The notes: generated from the sequence alone by a model not told the origin. 64,000 bases of DNA from an uncultured Erythrobacter sp. (GCA_947503275.1 CANNCZ010000002.1:1198733-1262732); one strand, 5' to 3'. Shown: positions 1-8,315, counted from the first letter of the stretch. Numbers and translations are program-made.

Positions 1-72
1 CAAGAATTGGAAGCGATGGAAGCGGATGATCAACCGATTATGGACATCGTTGAACGTCTAAAACGAGAATAA
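1..72 (+). CDS. C-terminal end of an unidentified protein (partial)
   Basis: The first 23 codons of the window are open and end at a TAA at 70-72. They encode a charged, probably helical tail ending IVERLKRE. The start lies outside the window and too little is present to name a family. The next gene begins 38 bases downstream on the same strand, so the two could be co-transcribed. Confidence 0.45.
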   Translation, partial: QELEAMEADDQPIMDIVERLKRE

Positions 73-110
73 GTATCTAATGTTAAATTAGAAAAACAGG
101 GTGAGGGATC

Positions 111-803
111 GTGGAGTTTCTATATTCGAATGAGTTATCCATCCTTAGGTGGGTGCATATTCTGGCCATGGTCTATTGGCTTGGCGGTGAATGGGGTGTG
201 TTTCAGACCAGCTATCATGTGACCAACCCGGCGCTCTCTCTCGAAGAACGCAAGCGCCACATGGAAACCGCCTACCGGATTGATATTCTGGCGCGCACGG
301 GCATCGTTCTGTTGCTGCCGCTGGGCCTGCATATGGGCAAGATCTACGGCTTTGTCCCGCTGCTCGATGGCGCGGGCGTTTGGCTCATGTGGCTGTTCTT
401 TGCGGTTTGGTTGGCCATGACTTGGACCGCGTTCTTTAAGCGCGAAACCGATATTGGGATTAAAGTAACGCAGCTGGAGGAATGGCTCCGTTACCCGCTG
501 ATTGCTGTGATTTTGATCACCAGCTTCATGGCGCTTGGCGGCACCGGGCCGATTGAATCGGGCGAGAACAACCAATGGTACCCGGCGAAAATGGCGCTCT
601 ATGCCTTTGCGCTTTGCATCGGGCTGTTCTTAAGGCTTGTCATGCGCCGTTGGACCGCGCGCTTCCGGATACTTGCGATGGGACCCGATGCCGAGCAAGA
701 GGCGGCTTTGGCGCGAGAGATCGGCTGGGCGCGGATCGCCGCGTATATTTATTGGATCACCATCGCATCGGTCTGCTTTCTTGGCGCCGTAAAACCCTTC
801 TGA
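111..803 (+). CDS. Multi-pass membrane protein, paralogue of the protein at 27.9 kb
   Basis: A 230-residue integral membrane protein with about five or six hydrophobic segments (roughly residues 13-30, 62-80, 90-110, 128-145, 160-175, 207-225). It begins at GTG 111, preceded by a purine-rich GGTGAGGGATC. An N-terminal pattern WVHILAMVYWLGGEWGVF and a C-terminal FLGAVKPF are shared with the protein at 27893-28570 (WLGADVGVF and FLGNVKPSF), so I regard them as paralogues. The architecture recalls CopD/DUF2269-type membrane proteins, but I see no clear metal or haem site beyond scattered His residues. Function is unknown; an accessory membrane role next to transport or redox genes is a guess. 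Confidence 0.75.
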   Translation: MEFLYSNELSILRWVHILAMVYWLGGEWGVFQTSYHVTNPALSLEERKRHMETAYRIDILARTGIVLLLPLGLHMGKIYGFVPLLDGAGVWLMWLFFAVWLAMTWTAFFKRETDIGIKVTQLEEWLRYPLIAVILITSFMALGGTGPIESGENNQWYPAKMALYAFALCIGLFLRLVMRRWTARFRILAMGPDAEQEAALAREIGWARIAAYIYWITIASVCFLGAVKPF

Positions 804-815
804 TCGGAATTCACT

Positions 816-1121
816 ATGCCTGCCTATATGATCGTCACCGCCGCCATTCATGACCGAGATAAATTCGTGTCCGGATATGGCGCGGCGGCGGCGAAATTAA
901 TCGAGCAATTCGGCGGCGAGTATTTGTTGCGCGGGCCCGGTGCGGAATGTCTTGAAGGTGACTTTGGCGATGGGGCGAGCATGGTCATCTCCAAATGGCC
1001 GGACCGTGATGCGGTAAAGGCATTTTGGAACAGCCCCGAATATGCCGAGGCGAAGAAGCTACGCGAAGGGCTAGCCGATGTTCAGGTCTTGGTGATCGAC
1101 GGGCCTGAGCTTTCCGCGTAA
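816..1121 (+). CDS. DUF1330 family protein
   Basis: A 101-residue cytosolic protein of the DUF1330 (dimeric alpha/beta barrel) family, recognised from the start MPAYMIVTAAIHDRDKF, the central EYLLRGPG, and the motif KWPDRDAVKAFWNSPEYAE. It has no signal peptide, unlike the DUF1330 relative at 14192-14740. It lies 12 bases after the membrane protein and 10 before the YeiH-type gene, so the three are probably one transcript. DUF1330 proteins have no settled activity; the fold is that of small-molecule-binding or monooxygenase-like dimers. Confidence 0.85.
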   Translation: MPAYMIVTAAIHDRDKFVSGYGAAAAKLIEQFGGEYLLRGPGAECLEGDFGDGASMVISKWPDRDAVKAFWNSPEYAEAKKLREGLADVQVLVIDGPELSA

Positions 1122-1131
1122 CTCAGCCGAT

Positions 1132-2217
1132 ATGACCAACCGCAATCCCGACCCTGCGCTTTATGCGGGCGACCTTTTTGGCGAAATTTATCAGGCAGAG
1201 CGGCAAAAAGCCCCTGTGCGCGTCACGATTTCGGCGCTGTTTCCCGGGATTGCAACGACCCTGATCGTCGGGTTTGCGGCGCTGTGGTTGGCGCAGCAAT
1301 ATGGCTTTCCGGCGATCCTTGCGGGGCTATTACTGGGTTTGGCGCTTCATTTCCTATCCGAACATCCCGCGCTCGGCGAGGGCCTCGATTTCGTATCGCG
1401 TCATTTCCTGCGCATCGGGATCGTGCTGCTTGGTTTGCAGGTTTCGTTGGCACAGATTGCGCAAGTGGGCTGGGCCGCATTTGCGGGGCTCATCGCGATT
1501 ATGACGGCGGCTTTTGGTGCAGGTTTGCTGGGCGCCAAGCTTGCAGGCCAAGGGCGCTATGCCGGGACGCTGGCTGGCGGAGCGACTGCGATTTGCGGAG
1601 CGTCGGCGGCGCTCGCGCTCTACGGAGTTATCGGACAACACCGGCTGGATCAGGCACGCTTTACGCTGACTTTGGTGGGCGTCGCTTTGGCGAGTGCGCT
1701 TGCTCTAACCCTCTATCCCGCGATTGCGGCCACGTTGAACCTGTCTGACAATCAGGCGGGCTATCTCATCGGCTCTTCAATTCACGATGTCGCTCAGGCG
1801 ATTGGCGGGGGGTATGCGGTGTCCGATGCAGCAGGGGTGCAAGCGACCGTTATCAAGCTGGCGCGAGTCGCGCTGCTGGCACCAATTGTCGCGCTGGTGG
1901 CTTTGTGGCTGGGGCAGGCGGGCGGCAATGACAAGAAATCAGGGCCAATTTGGCGGCGACTGTCGGTCCCGTGGTTTATTCTCGGGTTTTTGGCCTTGGT
2001 CGCCTTTAGCAGCTCAATCGCGGTTCCGCCCGTGGTGGCAGAGCAAGGATTGGAGCTGTCGAAATTCCTCCTGTTGCTCGCAGTTACTGCGACGGCGATG
2101 CGGTCGCGTCTTGCGGTTTTGATTGAAGCGGGGTGGCGGCCATTTGTGCCCGTTTTCGCCGCGACTATCGCTTCTTTTGCGATGGCGCTGACGATCACAG
2201 TGACTGTGATTGACTGA
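1132..2217 (+). CDS. YeiH/UPF0324 family putative sulfate exporter-like membrane protein
   Basis: A 361-residue, very hydrophobic protein with about ten predicted membrane segments. It carries the family's glycine-rich block GGATAICGASAA at residues 149-160 and the conserved GSSIHDVAQAIGGGYAVS at about 214-231, both typical of UPF0324 (YeiH) proteins. The family is annotated as putative sulfate exporters, with weak experimental support. In many genomes yeiH-type genes sit near LysR regulators; here an Lrp/AsnC gene follows on the other strand with its 3' end 11 bases away. Confidence 0.88.
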   Translation: MTNRNPDPALYAGDLFGEIYQAERQKAPVRVTISALFPGIATTLIVGFAALWLAQQYGFPAILAGLLLGLALHFLSEHPALGEGLDFVSRHFLRIGIVLLGLQVSLAQIAQVGWAAFAGLIAIMTAAFGAGLLGAKLAGQGRYAGTLAGGATAICGASAALALYGVIGQHRLDQARFTLTLVGVALASALALTLYPAIAATLNLSDNQAGYLIGSSIHDVAQAIGGGYAVSDAAGVQATVIKLARVALLAPIVALVALWLGQAGGNDKKSGPIWRRLSVPWFILGFLALVAFSSSIAVPPVVAEQGLELSKFLLLLAVTATAMRSRLAVLIEAGWRPFVPVFAATIASFAMALTITVTVID

Positions 2218-2228
2218 CCGAAATTGTC

Positions 2229-2708
2229 TCAGTGACCGGACCGAGGCAAAGCGGTCGTTGCCTTCAATTCTTCCATGGAAAAGCTGGCGGTGACATCGGC
2301 CAGATCGGGCACGCGCCGGATTAATTCCTGATAGATACGGTCATAGCCGCCAATATCCGAAACGCGCAGTTTGAGCAGATAATCAATGTCGCCGGCCATC
2401 CGGTGACACTCCATAATTTCATCCATCCCGGCAATCGCGCTGTCGAACGCCGCCAGCCATTCGGCGTCGTGGCGGCGCGTGCGGACGGTGACAAAGACGC
2501 ATGTGGCCGCGCCGACTTTGGCCGGATTAAGCAGGGCAACCCGGCCCGCAATCACGCCGCTTTCTTCCATGCGTTTTATCCGCCGCCAACACGGATTAAC
2601 CGACAGGCCCACTGCATCGGCCACCGTCTGGATAGAGGTGGAGCAGTCGCGTTGAAGCAGCTTGAGGATTGCCCAATCTTTGGAGTCAAGTTCTACTAAA
2701 TCGTTCAT
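2229..2708 (-). CDS. Lrp/AsnC family transcriptional regulator
   Basis: A 159-residue regulator. The N-terminal third (residues 8-60) is the AsnC-type winged helix, with the recognition segment NPCWRRIKRMEESGVI; the remainder is the RAM ligand-binding domain (about 67-145). Such proteins usually sense amino acids and form octamers on DNA. The gene is convergent with the YeiH gene. An inverted repeat about 15-50 bases before its start, listed separately, could be its own operator. The ligand cannot be inferred. Confidence 0.92.
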   Translation of the reverse strand: MNDLVELDSKDWAILKLLQRDCSTSIQTVADAVGLSVNPCWRRIKRMEESGVIAGRVALLNPAKVGAATCVFVTVRTRRHDAEWLAAFDSAIAGMDEIMECHRMAGDIDYLLKLRVSDIGGYDRIYQELIRRVPDLADVTASFSMEELKATTALPRSGH

Positions 2709-2721
2709 TCGCGGGAATATA

Positions 2722-2756
2722 TCCCAAAATACCCGAGAATACGAGCATATTTGGGA
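2722..2756. promoter_or_regulatory. Imperfect inverted repeat upstream of the Lrp/AsnC gene
   Basis: TCCCAAAATA at 2722-2731 is mirrored by TATTTGGGA at 2748-2756, with one base missing from the right arm. The element lies between the Lrp gene and the divergent DUF6356 gene, in an AT-rich stretch. Autoregulation of lrp-type genes through such repeats is common, but this assignment is inferred from position only. Confidence 0.35.
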
Positions 2757-2822
2757 AGTTTTGTGTTGAGTTTGGCGCTATATTGAAAGCCGACTTTTAA
2801 CGATGACGGACATACAATCACC

Positions 2823-3071
2823 ATGCCCCATAATGTGTGCCGAAAAGCCTTTACGGACCATCCCGCCTCTGTTGGGGAGACCTATTTTGAGCATCTCACA
2901 CACGCATCAGGCTTTGGTCTGCGGATGATCGCGGGCGGGGTCGCCTGCATACTGCACGGACTGTTCCCGTTTCTGTTTGCAAAGACTGGCAGCCGCCAAA
3001 TCACGACCTTGCATGGCCGCATGGTTACGCATCGCAGCAAACTACCCGAACCGATCGATTTCGTGATCTAG
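2823..3071 (+). CDS. DUF6356 family small membrane protein
   Basis: An 82-residue protein containing the family hallmark HPASVGETYFEHL near residue 13 and a hydrophobic segment from about residue 31 (FGLRMIAGGVACILHGLFPF), followed by LHGRMVTHR. Short proteins of this kind (DUF6356) occur widely in sphingomonads, and I am confident that it is a real gene although its ribosome-binding site is weak. Function is unknown; the pattern suggests one membrane-embedded helix pair. It is divergent from the Lrp gene and convergent with the VOC lipoprotein gene. Confidence 0.78.
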   Translation: MPHNVCRKAFTDHPASVGETYFEHLTHASGFGLRMIAGGVACILHGLFPFLFAKTGSRQITTLHGRMVTHRSKLPEPIDFVI

Positions 3072-3086
3072 GCGAGGATGAGGCGG

Positions 3087-3704
3087 TTAATTCAGGATCT
3101 GGTTTAGCTCAATCAGGATGCCATCAGGGTCGAAGAAATTGCACCCCATCACTCGGATATCCGGCCCGCCATCGCGCCCCGGATAGGTTTGCAAGCGCGC
3201 TTCGGCGGTAAAGGTCACGCCCGGCACAGACTTCGCCGCTTCGCAGCGCCCCTCAACATCATCCGTGTTCAATACAATGACCACATCACCCGGCCCCATC
3301 CGTTTGGGATAATCCTCTGCCGGAATGGCGGGCTCCACCCACTCCATCAGGCCGATCCATCCGACCCACGGATCGTTGGAATTGAGCAGAACCAGCCGAG
3401 CGGTCGCACCCGGCTCACCCGCAGGCAAAGCCACGCCGGATGTCGTGACGGTGGTGTCGTAATTCACTTCCAGCCCGATGACGTCGCGGTACAGCATCAG
3501 CGATTTGTCCAGATCGCGTACGATGATCGTGGCCCGGCGAACATCTGTCGGCAGGCGCTCTTCGGGTGCGTTCACTCCGGCGGCCTGAGGATTGCTCGAA
3601 GCCGTTGGCGCCGTCTCATTGCCGACCGCGACTACACATCCGCTCAAGAATACAGGCGCGGCAACTATCGCCAACATAGCGGCGGTGTTTTTCCAGATTG
3701 TCAC
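3087..3704 (-). CDS. Exported lipoprotein with a VOC (glyoxalase/bleomycin-resistance) domain
   Basis: 205 residues from a GTG start at 3704, which overlaps the TGA of the upstream CoA-transferase by four bases. The N-terminus is a lipoprotein signal ending LSGC near residue 23, so the protein should be anchored to a membrane outside the cytoplasm. A VOC domain follows (about 58-205), with paired beta-alpha-beta modules, RDLDKSLMLYRDVIGLEVNY in the first and DPDGILIELNQ near the C-terminus. It is the last gene of the operon that starts at 9694. VOC proteins include isomerases, lyases and dioxygenases; which one this is cannot be told. Confidence 0.85.
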   Translation of the reverse strand: MTIWKNTAAMLAIVAAPVFLSGCVVAVGNETAPTASSNPQAAGVNAPEERLPTDVRRATIIVRDLDKSLMLYRDVIGLEVNYDTTVTTSGVALPAGEPGATARLVLLNSNDPWVGWIGLMEWVEPAIPAEDYPKRMGPGDVVIVLNTDDVEGRCEAAKSVPGVTFTAEARLQTYPGRDGGPDIRVMGCNFFDPDGILIELNQILN

Positions 3705-4882
3705 TCGGTCTCTCCCACTGCGCCTGCCTGTAGCAACACGTCCATTTTCGTTTCATCGTATCCCAACGCGCTAAGAACTGCGCGCATATCGCGGCCCGGT
3801 TTCGGCAGGTTCTGCGGCCCGCCAATACGCTGACCATTCATCTCCAACGGGATAGTGGGCAGACGAACCTGAGTGCCGTTGTCGAGCGTCACATCCTCCA
3901 GACCGCCTTCGGCTAAATGCGGGTCATCGAACATGTCCTGAGGCCTCCCGATGGGCGCAAACGGCAGTCCGCTTCCGTCGAGTTTTGCGATTACATCAGC
4001 GCAGGTCATCGCCCTGATCAACTCGCGGATGACGGGCATGATCCGATCGCGCGCATCCACCCGCGCGTTGTTTTCCCGCAAGGTTTCATCGGCCCACAAT
4101 TCATCGAGCCCGAACAAAGCGCAGAATTTCTGCCACAGCGCGTCAGTGACGACGCCAATGAAAACGGGATCATCCTTCGTCTCAAACACATCATAAATCG
4201 CCCAAGCGGAAATACGCGCGGGCATCGGCGCGGCGGGCGCGCCGGTCACCGCATATTGTGCCATATGTTGTCCGACCAAATAGATGGTGGTTTCGAATAG
4301 GCTGGCGGAGACTTTCTGGCCGCGCCCTGTTCGGTGGCGCTCCTCTAGCGCGGCGAGCACCCCGATCACGCCGAACATGCCGCCGGTTACGTCTATAACA
4401 CTGGCGCCTGCGCGCAATGGCCTGCCCGGAGGACCGGTCATATAAGCGAGCCCGCCCATCATTTGCGCAACCTCATCCAGTGCGGTGCGCTCTTCGTAAG
4501 GGCCGGGCAGAAAGCCTTTTTCGCTGCAATAAATCAGCCGCTTGTTGTTCGCCGCACAGGCTTCGTAACCAAGTCCCAGACGGTCTAGCGCGCCCGGTCG
4601 AAAGTTCTCAATCAGGACATCTGCGCCCCCGATCAAGTCTTTGGCAACCGCCAACCCTTCTGCGTCTTTCAGGTTGAGGCAGATCGATTGTTTGCCGCGG
4701 TTGTACATCGGGAAGTACCCCGATCCGGAACCTTTTAGGCGCCGGGTCCGGTCCCCGCCAATTGGTTCAACCCGAACAACTTCCGCGCCCAGTCCGGCAA
4801 GGATGTGGCCCACGGTCGGCCCCATGACCATATGTGTAAACTCGACGACTTTGATACCCGCAAGTGGTGTGGGAGAGGTCAT
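3701..4882 (-). CDS. CaiB/BaiF (class III) CoA-transferase
   Basis: 393 residues starting at ATG 4882, chosen because it overlaps the stop of the preceding lyase gene by four bases (ATGA) and because MTSPTPLAGIKVVEF is a standard family start. The expected catalytic Asp is D136 (TALDEVAQ), and ENFRPG at about 92-97 is typical. Class III transferases move CoA between carboxylic acids, often dicarboxylates. Next to a LeuCD-like dehydratase and an HMG-CoA-lyase-family protein, the likely job is activating the hydroxy-acid made by the dehydratase so that the lyase can cleave it. That pathway assignment is inference. Confidence 0.9.
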   Translation of the reverse strand: MTSPTPLAGIKVVEFTHMVMGPTVGHILAGLGAEVVRVEPIGGDRTRRLKGSGSGYFPMYNRGKQSICLNLKDAEGLAVAKDLIGGADVLIENFRPGALDRLGLGYEACAANNKRLIYCSEKGFLPGPYEERTALDEVAQMMGGLAYMTGPPGRPLRAGASVIDVTGGMFGVIGVLAALEERHRTGRGQKVSASLFETTIYLVGQHMAQYAVTGAPAAPMPARISAWAIYDVFETKDDPVFIGVVTDALWQKFCALFGLDELWADETLRENNARVDARDRIMPVIRELIRAMTCADVIAKLDGSGLPFAPIGRPQDMFDDPHLAEGGLEDVTLDNGTQVRLPTIPLEMNGQRIGGPQNLPKPGRDMRAVLSALGYDETKMDVLLQAGAVGETE

Positions 4883-5817
4883 GTTGCGCTCCTCACAGCC
4901 CGCTCGGCCCGCTCGGCATAGTCGAGCATCGGTCCCGCATCGGGCGTAAAGCCATATATCGGCTCCCCCGGAAGCGCCTCTTCCAAAATGCTGCGGACGT
5001 TGAGCAGCGCATCGAGGTCGATCCCCGTGTTCAACCCCATGCAATTGAGCATCAGAACAAGGTCTTCGGTAACCAAATTGCCGCTCGCCCCCGGTGCGAA
5101 GGGACAGCCGCCCAATCCGCCAAGCGAGGCGTCGAAGGTGGTGATCCCTTCCTCCAATCCGGCGACAACATTGGCGAGGCCCAGCCCGCGCGTATTGTGT
5201 AGATGAAGCGTGGTGAGCATGTCGTCGCCCACCGCCGCTTTCACTTTGCGCGTGAGGCGGCGGACCTGCGCGGGGTCCGCATAGCCGGTCGTGTCGGACA
5301 GGCTGAATTCCTGAGCGCCCGCTTCCGCGGCTTGAACGGCTAGGCGCACGACTTGATCTTCGGCAACTGCGCCTTCCATTGTGCAACCGAACGCGGTTGA
5401 GAGGCCAACGGCAAAATGCACGCCGTGCTCGCGGGCAATTTTGGCGGATGCGGTGATTTCGGCGAGCATGGCCTTGTGGTCCTTGCGCACATTCTTGATC
5501 GAATGTGTCTCGCTCATGGAAAACGGGATGCTCATACCGTCCACGCCCGCTTGAGCAGCAAACTCTGCGCCCTTCGCATTGGGCACCAATGTGACCACGT
5601 TTAGCCCCGCTATCCCCTTTGCAAAGGCGACGAGCTCAGCCGTGTCAGCCATTTGCGGGAGCAATTTGGGCGGGACAAAGCTGCCGACTTCGATCTCCTT
5701 AACTCCGGCGGCGGCTTCTGCGGCGATCCAGCGCTTCTTTGCATCCAGCGGCATGATCCGGTCGATGGATTGCAGACCATCTCGCGGGCCAACTTCGGAA
5801 ATGAGGATGTCGCTCAT
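4879..5817 (-). CDS. HMG-CoA lyase family protein
   Basis: 312 residues from ATG 5817, overlapping the leuD-like stop by four bases. It has the DRE-TIM-type start VGPRDGLQ (residues 9-16), the metal-binding LHLHNTRG (204-211) and the signature loop GGLGGCPFAPGASGN (233-247) with the catalytic Cys238. Family members cleave 3-hydroxy-3-methylglutaryl-CoA or, in some bacteria such as Chloroflexus, (R)-citramalyl-CoA to acetyl-CoA and pyruvate. No leucine-degradation genes (isovaleryl-CoA or methylcrotonyl-CoA steps) are nearby, and the partners are a CoA-transferase and LeuCD homologues, so a citramalyl-CoA-like or larger branched substrate is more likely than HMG-CoA. Confidence 0.92.
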   Translation of the reverse strand: MSDILISEVGPRDGLQSIDRIMPLDAKKRWIAAEAAAGVKEIEVGSFVPPKLLPQMADTAELVAFAKGIAGLNVVTLVPNAKGAEFAAQAGVDGMSIPFSMSETHSIKNVRKDHKAMLAEITASAKIAREHGVHFAVGLSTAFGCTMEGAVAEDQVVRLAVQAAEAGAQEFSLSDTTGYADPAQVRRLTRKVKAAVGDDMLTTLHLHNTRGLGLANVVAGLEEGITTFDASLGGLGGCPFAPGASGNLVTEDLVLMLNCMGLNTGIDLDALLNVRSILEEALPGEPIYGFTPDAGPMLDYAERAERAVRSAT

Positions 5818-6434
5818 GCTTGTGCCTCCAGATAGATCCATGGCCGCTCAGTGCGGTCGGATTTGATCCAATCTTTGATCGCGTCACTTTGATCCAGCGT
5901 GAAGTCAATCGCATCCAGCCCCTGCGCAAGCATCTGTTTGGCTTCCCGATCTATCGCAAAGGCATGGCTTTCGCCCCCGGCTGATACAGTTTGTTCGGCA
6001 AGGTCGATCATAAGCCGTTCACCCGCCAGCCGTTCCAACACTGGCCGGGGTAGGGTGATGGGGAGCAGAAAGTTGCGAATGCAATTGTCATGAAAAATGG
6101 GCGCAAAACTCTCCGCCAGCACCGCCCGTACACCGAATTCCGCGAGCGCCCAGACGGCGTGTTCGCGGCTCGATCCGCATCCAAAATTGGCCCCTGCGAC
6201 CAAGATTTGCGCCCGGGCAAATTTCGGCTGATTGAGTGCGAAATCCGGGTCCAGGGTGCGCGCATCGACGTTCGTATACCGCCACGGCGCGAACAGTCCC
6301 TCTGCCAGCCCGGTGCGTCCCGTGGAGCGCATTTCGCGGCTGGGAATGATCGCATCGGTGTCGACATTATCCATCAGCGCGCCCGGATTTAGCGGCGCGG
6401 CGACGCTGGTGAGGGGTTGCGGAAATGCAATCAT
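5814..6434 (-). CDS. LeuD-like small subunit of an aconitase-family dehydratase
   Basis: 206 residues with the swivel-domain motifs of isopropylmalate isomerase small subunits: NVDTDAIIPSR (23-33) and GANFGCGSSREHA (81-93). It overlaps the large-subunit gene and the lyase gene by four bases each. The heterodimer hydrates or isomerises a hydroxydicarboxylate through a 4Fe-4S cluster in the partner. No leuA or leuB is present, so a biosynthetic leucine role is unlikely here; hydration of an unsaturated dicarboxylate such as citraconate or an alkylmaleate is the better guess. Confidence 0.92.
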   Translation of the reverse strand: MIAFPQPLTSVAAPLNPGALMDNVDTDAIIPSREMRSTGRTGLAEGLFAPWRYTNVDARTLDPDFALNQPKFARAQILVAGANFGCGSSREHAVWALAEFGVRAVLAESFAPIFHDNCIRNFLLPITLPRPVLERLAGERLMIDLAEQTVSAGGESHAFAIDREAKQMLAQGLDAIDFTLDQSDAIKDWIKSDRTERPWIYLEAQA

Positions 6435-7795
6435 GCAAATTCTCTTGGGTCGGCAATCATGCCCGAAATAGCGCTGGCCGCAACGGTTTCGGGGGAGGCG
6501 ATGTGGGTGCGGATGCCGGGGCCCTGCCGTCCTTCGAAATTGCGATTGGTGGAGGATATGACCCGCGCTCCTTCGGGAAACCCTTCACCGCCTGCGTAAA
6601 AGCACAAGGAACACCCGCTCATCCGCCATTCAAACCCGGACGCTTCGAAAATCGCGTCCAACCCTTCGGCTTCGGCTTCGCGCTTCACAGCCATCGATCC
6701 GGGGACGGCTAAAGCGGTTTCGATAGAGGGAGCAATGCGGCGACCTTTCAGAATCCCGGCTGCGCGGCGAAGGTCGGACAGGCGCGCATTGGTGCAACTG
6801 CCGATAAAGGCGGCGTTGAGCGGTGTTCCGGCGATGGGGGTGCCGGGGGACAGGCCGATGTAATCATGCGCGCGCTGCGGTCCGCTGGGAACGGCAGCGT
6901 CGATGGGGATAGTGTGTGCTGGGCTTGTGCCCCAGCTGACCATCGGCGCGATTGTGCTGGCGTCGATGGTAATTTCACGGTCGAATTGCGCGTCGTCGTC
7001 GCTGATCAGTCCGTCCCAATAAAGATCGTCAAAGTGGGCCGGTGCGTATGGGCGACCGGCGAGATAATCGAACGCTTTCGCATCAGGCGCGATCAGGCCG
7101 GTCATCGCGCTAAACTCGGTTGCCATATTGCACAGGGTCATGCGCCCTTCCATGTCCAGGGCGCGAACGGCCTCGCCTGCGAATTCTACGACATGTCCCG
7201 CGCCGCCACCTGCTCCGTGACGCGCGATCAGAGTGAGCGCCATGTCTTTCGCGGTCACATGCGGCGATAGCGCCCCGTCAAATTGCACGCGCATGACCTT
7301 TGGCCGGGCGATCCGCAAAGTGCCAGTCACCATCGCATGCTCGGCTTCGCTGCTGCCAATGCCCCATGCCAACGCGCCGAATGCTCCTTGTGTGCAGGTG
7401 TGACTGTCGGGCGCGACCAGCGTCGATCCAGGTAGGACGATGCCCTGTTCTGGAGATATGACATGAACGATCCCCTGATCCCGGTCGTTGACGTCGAACA
7501 GGGTGATCCCGGCGGTTTTGCAGGCTGTGCGCGTCTCTGTGATGAACCCTTCGCCGCCTTGCATCAACGTGCCGTCTTTGCGCCCAATGCGGGTATCGAC
7601 GATGTGGTCCATGACGGCGAAAACCCGCGCAGGATCGAGCACCACTCGCCCCATTTCGGCCATGCGGCTCAGCGCTGCTGCGCCGGTGCGTTCGTGCAGG
7701 AATACGCGGTCGATGGCGATCAGAGCGGTGCCACCGCCGCCAGCATTCACGACGACATGCGAGTCCCAGATCTTGTCAAAAAGCGTACGGGACAT
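6431..7795 (-). CDS. LeuC-like large subunit of an aconitase-family dehydratase
   Basis: 454 residues. The three cluster-ligand cysteines are visible: one in FIGSCTNARLSD (about 330) and two in SGCSLCFYAGGEG (about 395-405), followed by the invariant FEGRQGPGIRTH. The usual CxxCLGMN of isopropylmalate isomerases is CSLCFYAGGE here, a departure next to the active site. Early motifs also drift from LeuC (SHVVVNAGGGGTALIAIDR). Together with the small subunit it should form a 4Fe-4S (de)hydratase. Its place in a hydrolase / CoA-transferase / lyase operon indicates a catabolic substrate; dimethylmaleate and citraconate hydratases are known members of this superfamily. Confidence 0.9.
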   Translation of the reverse strand: MSRTLFDKIWDSHVVVNAGGGGTALIAIDRVFLHERTGAAALSRMAEMGRVVLDPARVFAVMDHIVDTRIGRKDGTLMQGGEGFITETRTACKTAGITLFDVNDRDQGIVHVISPEQGIVLPGSTLVAPDSHTCTQGAFGALAWGIGSSEAEHAMVTGTLRIARPKVMRVQFDGALSPHVTAKDMALTLIARHGAGGGAGHVVEFAGEAVRALDMEGRMTLCNMATEFSAMTGLIAPDAKAFDYLAGRPYAPAHFDDLYWDGLISDDDAQFDREITIDASTIAPMVSWGTSPAHTIPIDAAVPSGPQRAHDYIGLSPGTPIAGTPLNAAFIGSCTNARLSDLRRAAGILKGRRIAPSIETALAVPGSMAVKREAEAEGLDAIFEASGFEWRMSGCSLCFYAGGEGFPEGARVISSTNRNFEGRQGPGIRTHIASPETVAASAISGMIADPREFA

Positions 7796-7805
7796 AGGCT
7801 TTGGG

Positions 7806-8315
7806 TCAGGCCGAAGCCTTCATCTCCTCGTCGATGCTGCGCCAATCTTTGGTCACGAATGTTTCCTGAATCGCGGTGCGCGTTTCCAACATTCCATTCC
7901 TGATCCAATGCCAAGTGCGGCAGCGGCTCTGGCCATCATCGGAAATCTGTATTTGCTCGTAGAGATACAGTGATGGATCTCCCGTCCGTTGCCAATACAG
8001 CATCATCGTGCGGTTGTATTCGTCGAGTGGGACTTCGGCGGCCCAGCCCTGAATGAGGCTATTGTCCCACCAAATGCGGCCATCGCGGTAAGTCGCGGGA
8101 AATTCGCGGATTTCGGTCTTTCCATCGGGCCAAGTGTAATGGTTGGTCTGATTATAGGGAATGTCGTCGCGGCCTGTCATGCGGCACAGCAGGCGGCTGG
8201 CATGTTCATCGATCTTTTCATTTTGAGCGTTGAAATAGGTGTAAGTTCCGTCCCAGACCCCTTCGTGGCGGGCAAGCAGCGGCATTGCTTTGGAAAACTC
8301 GGCGTAGGTCGTCAT
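7806..8315 (-). CDS. Conserved unknown protein, paralogue of the protein at 13.7 kb
   Basis: 169 residues from ATG 8315, which overlaps the upstream hydrolase stop by four bases. The sequence looks like a small lipocalin-type beta-barrel: HEGVWDGTYTYFNAQNEKID near the N-terminus, QTNHYTWPDGKTE in the middle, and SRCRTWHWIRNGMLETRT near the end. The protein at 13734-14195 shares EGxWxGxY, the W-DG spacing and RTWxWxxxG, so the two are paralogues placed on the two divergent operons of the same regulon. No enzymatic motif is apparent; a binding or isomerase-like role is possible. Confidence 0.8.
   Translation of the reverse strand: MTTYAEFSKAMPLLARHEGVWDGTYTYFNAQNEKIDEHASRLLCRMTGRDDIPYNQTNHYTWPDGKTEIREFPATYRDGRIWWDNSLIQGWAAEVPLDEYNRTMMLYWQRTGDPSLYLYEQIQISDDGQSRCRTWHWIRNGMLETRTAIQETFVTKDWRSIDEEMKASA

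Noticed and set aside
4883-5386. N-terminal extension of the CoA-transferase frame by 168 codons
   Set aside because: It is the antisense-frame shadow of the HMG-CoA-lyase gene, with arginine-rich low-complexity sequence; the ATGA overlap at 4879-4882 gives a normal start.
6431-6434. Reading leuC/leuD homologues as the leucine biosynthesis genes
   Set aside because: No leuA or leuB nearby, divergent active loop, and tight coupling to a CoA-transferase and lyase argue for a catabolic role.
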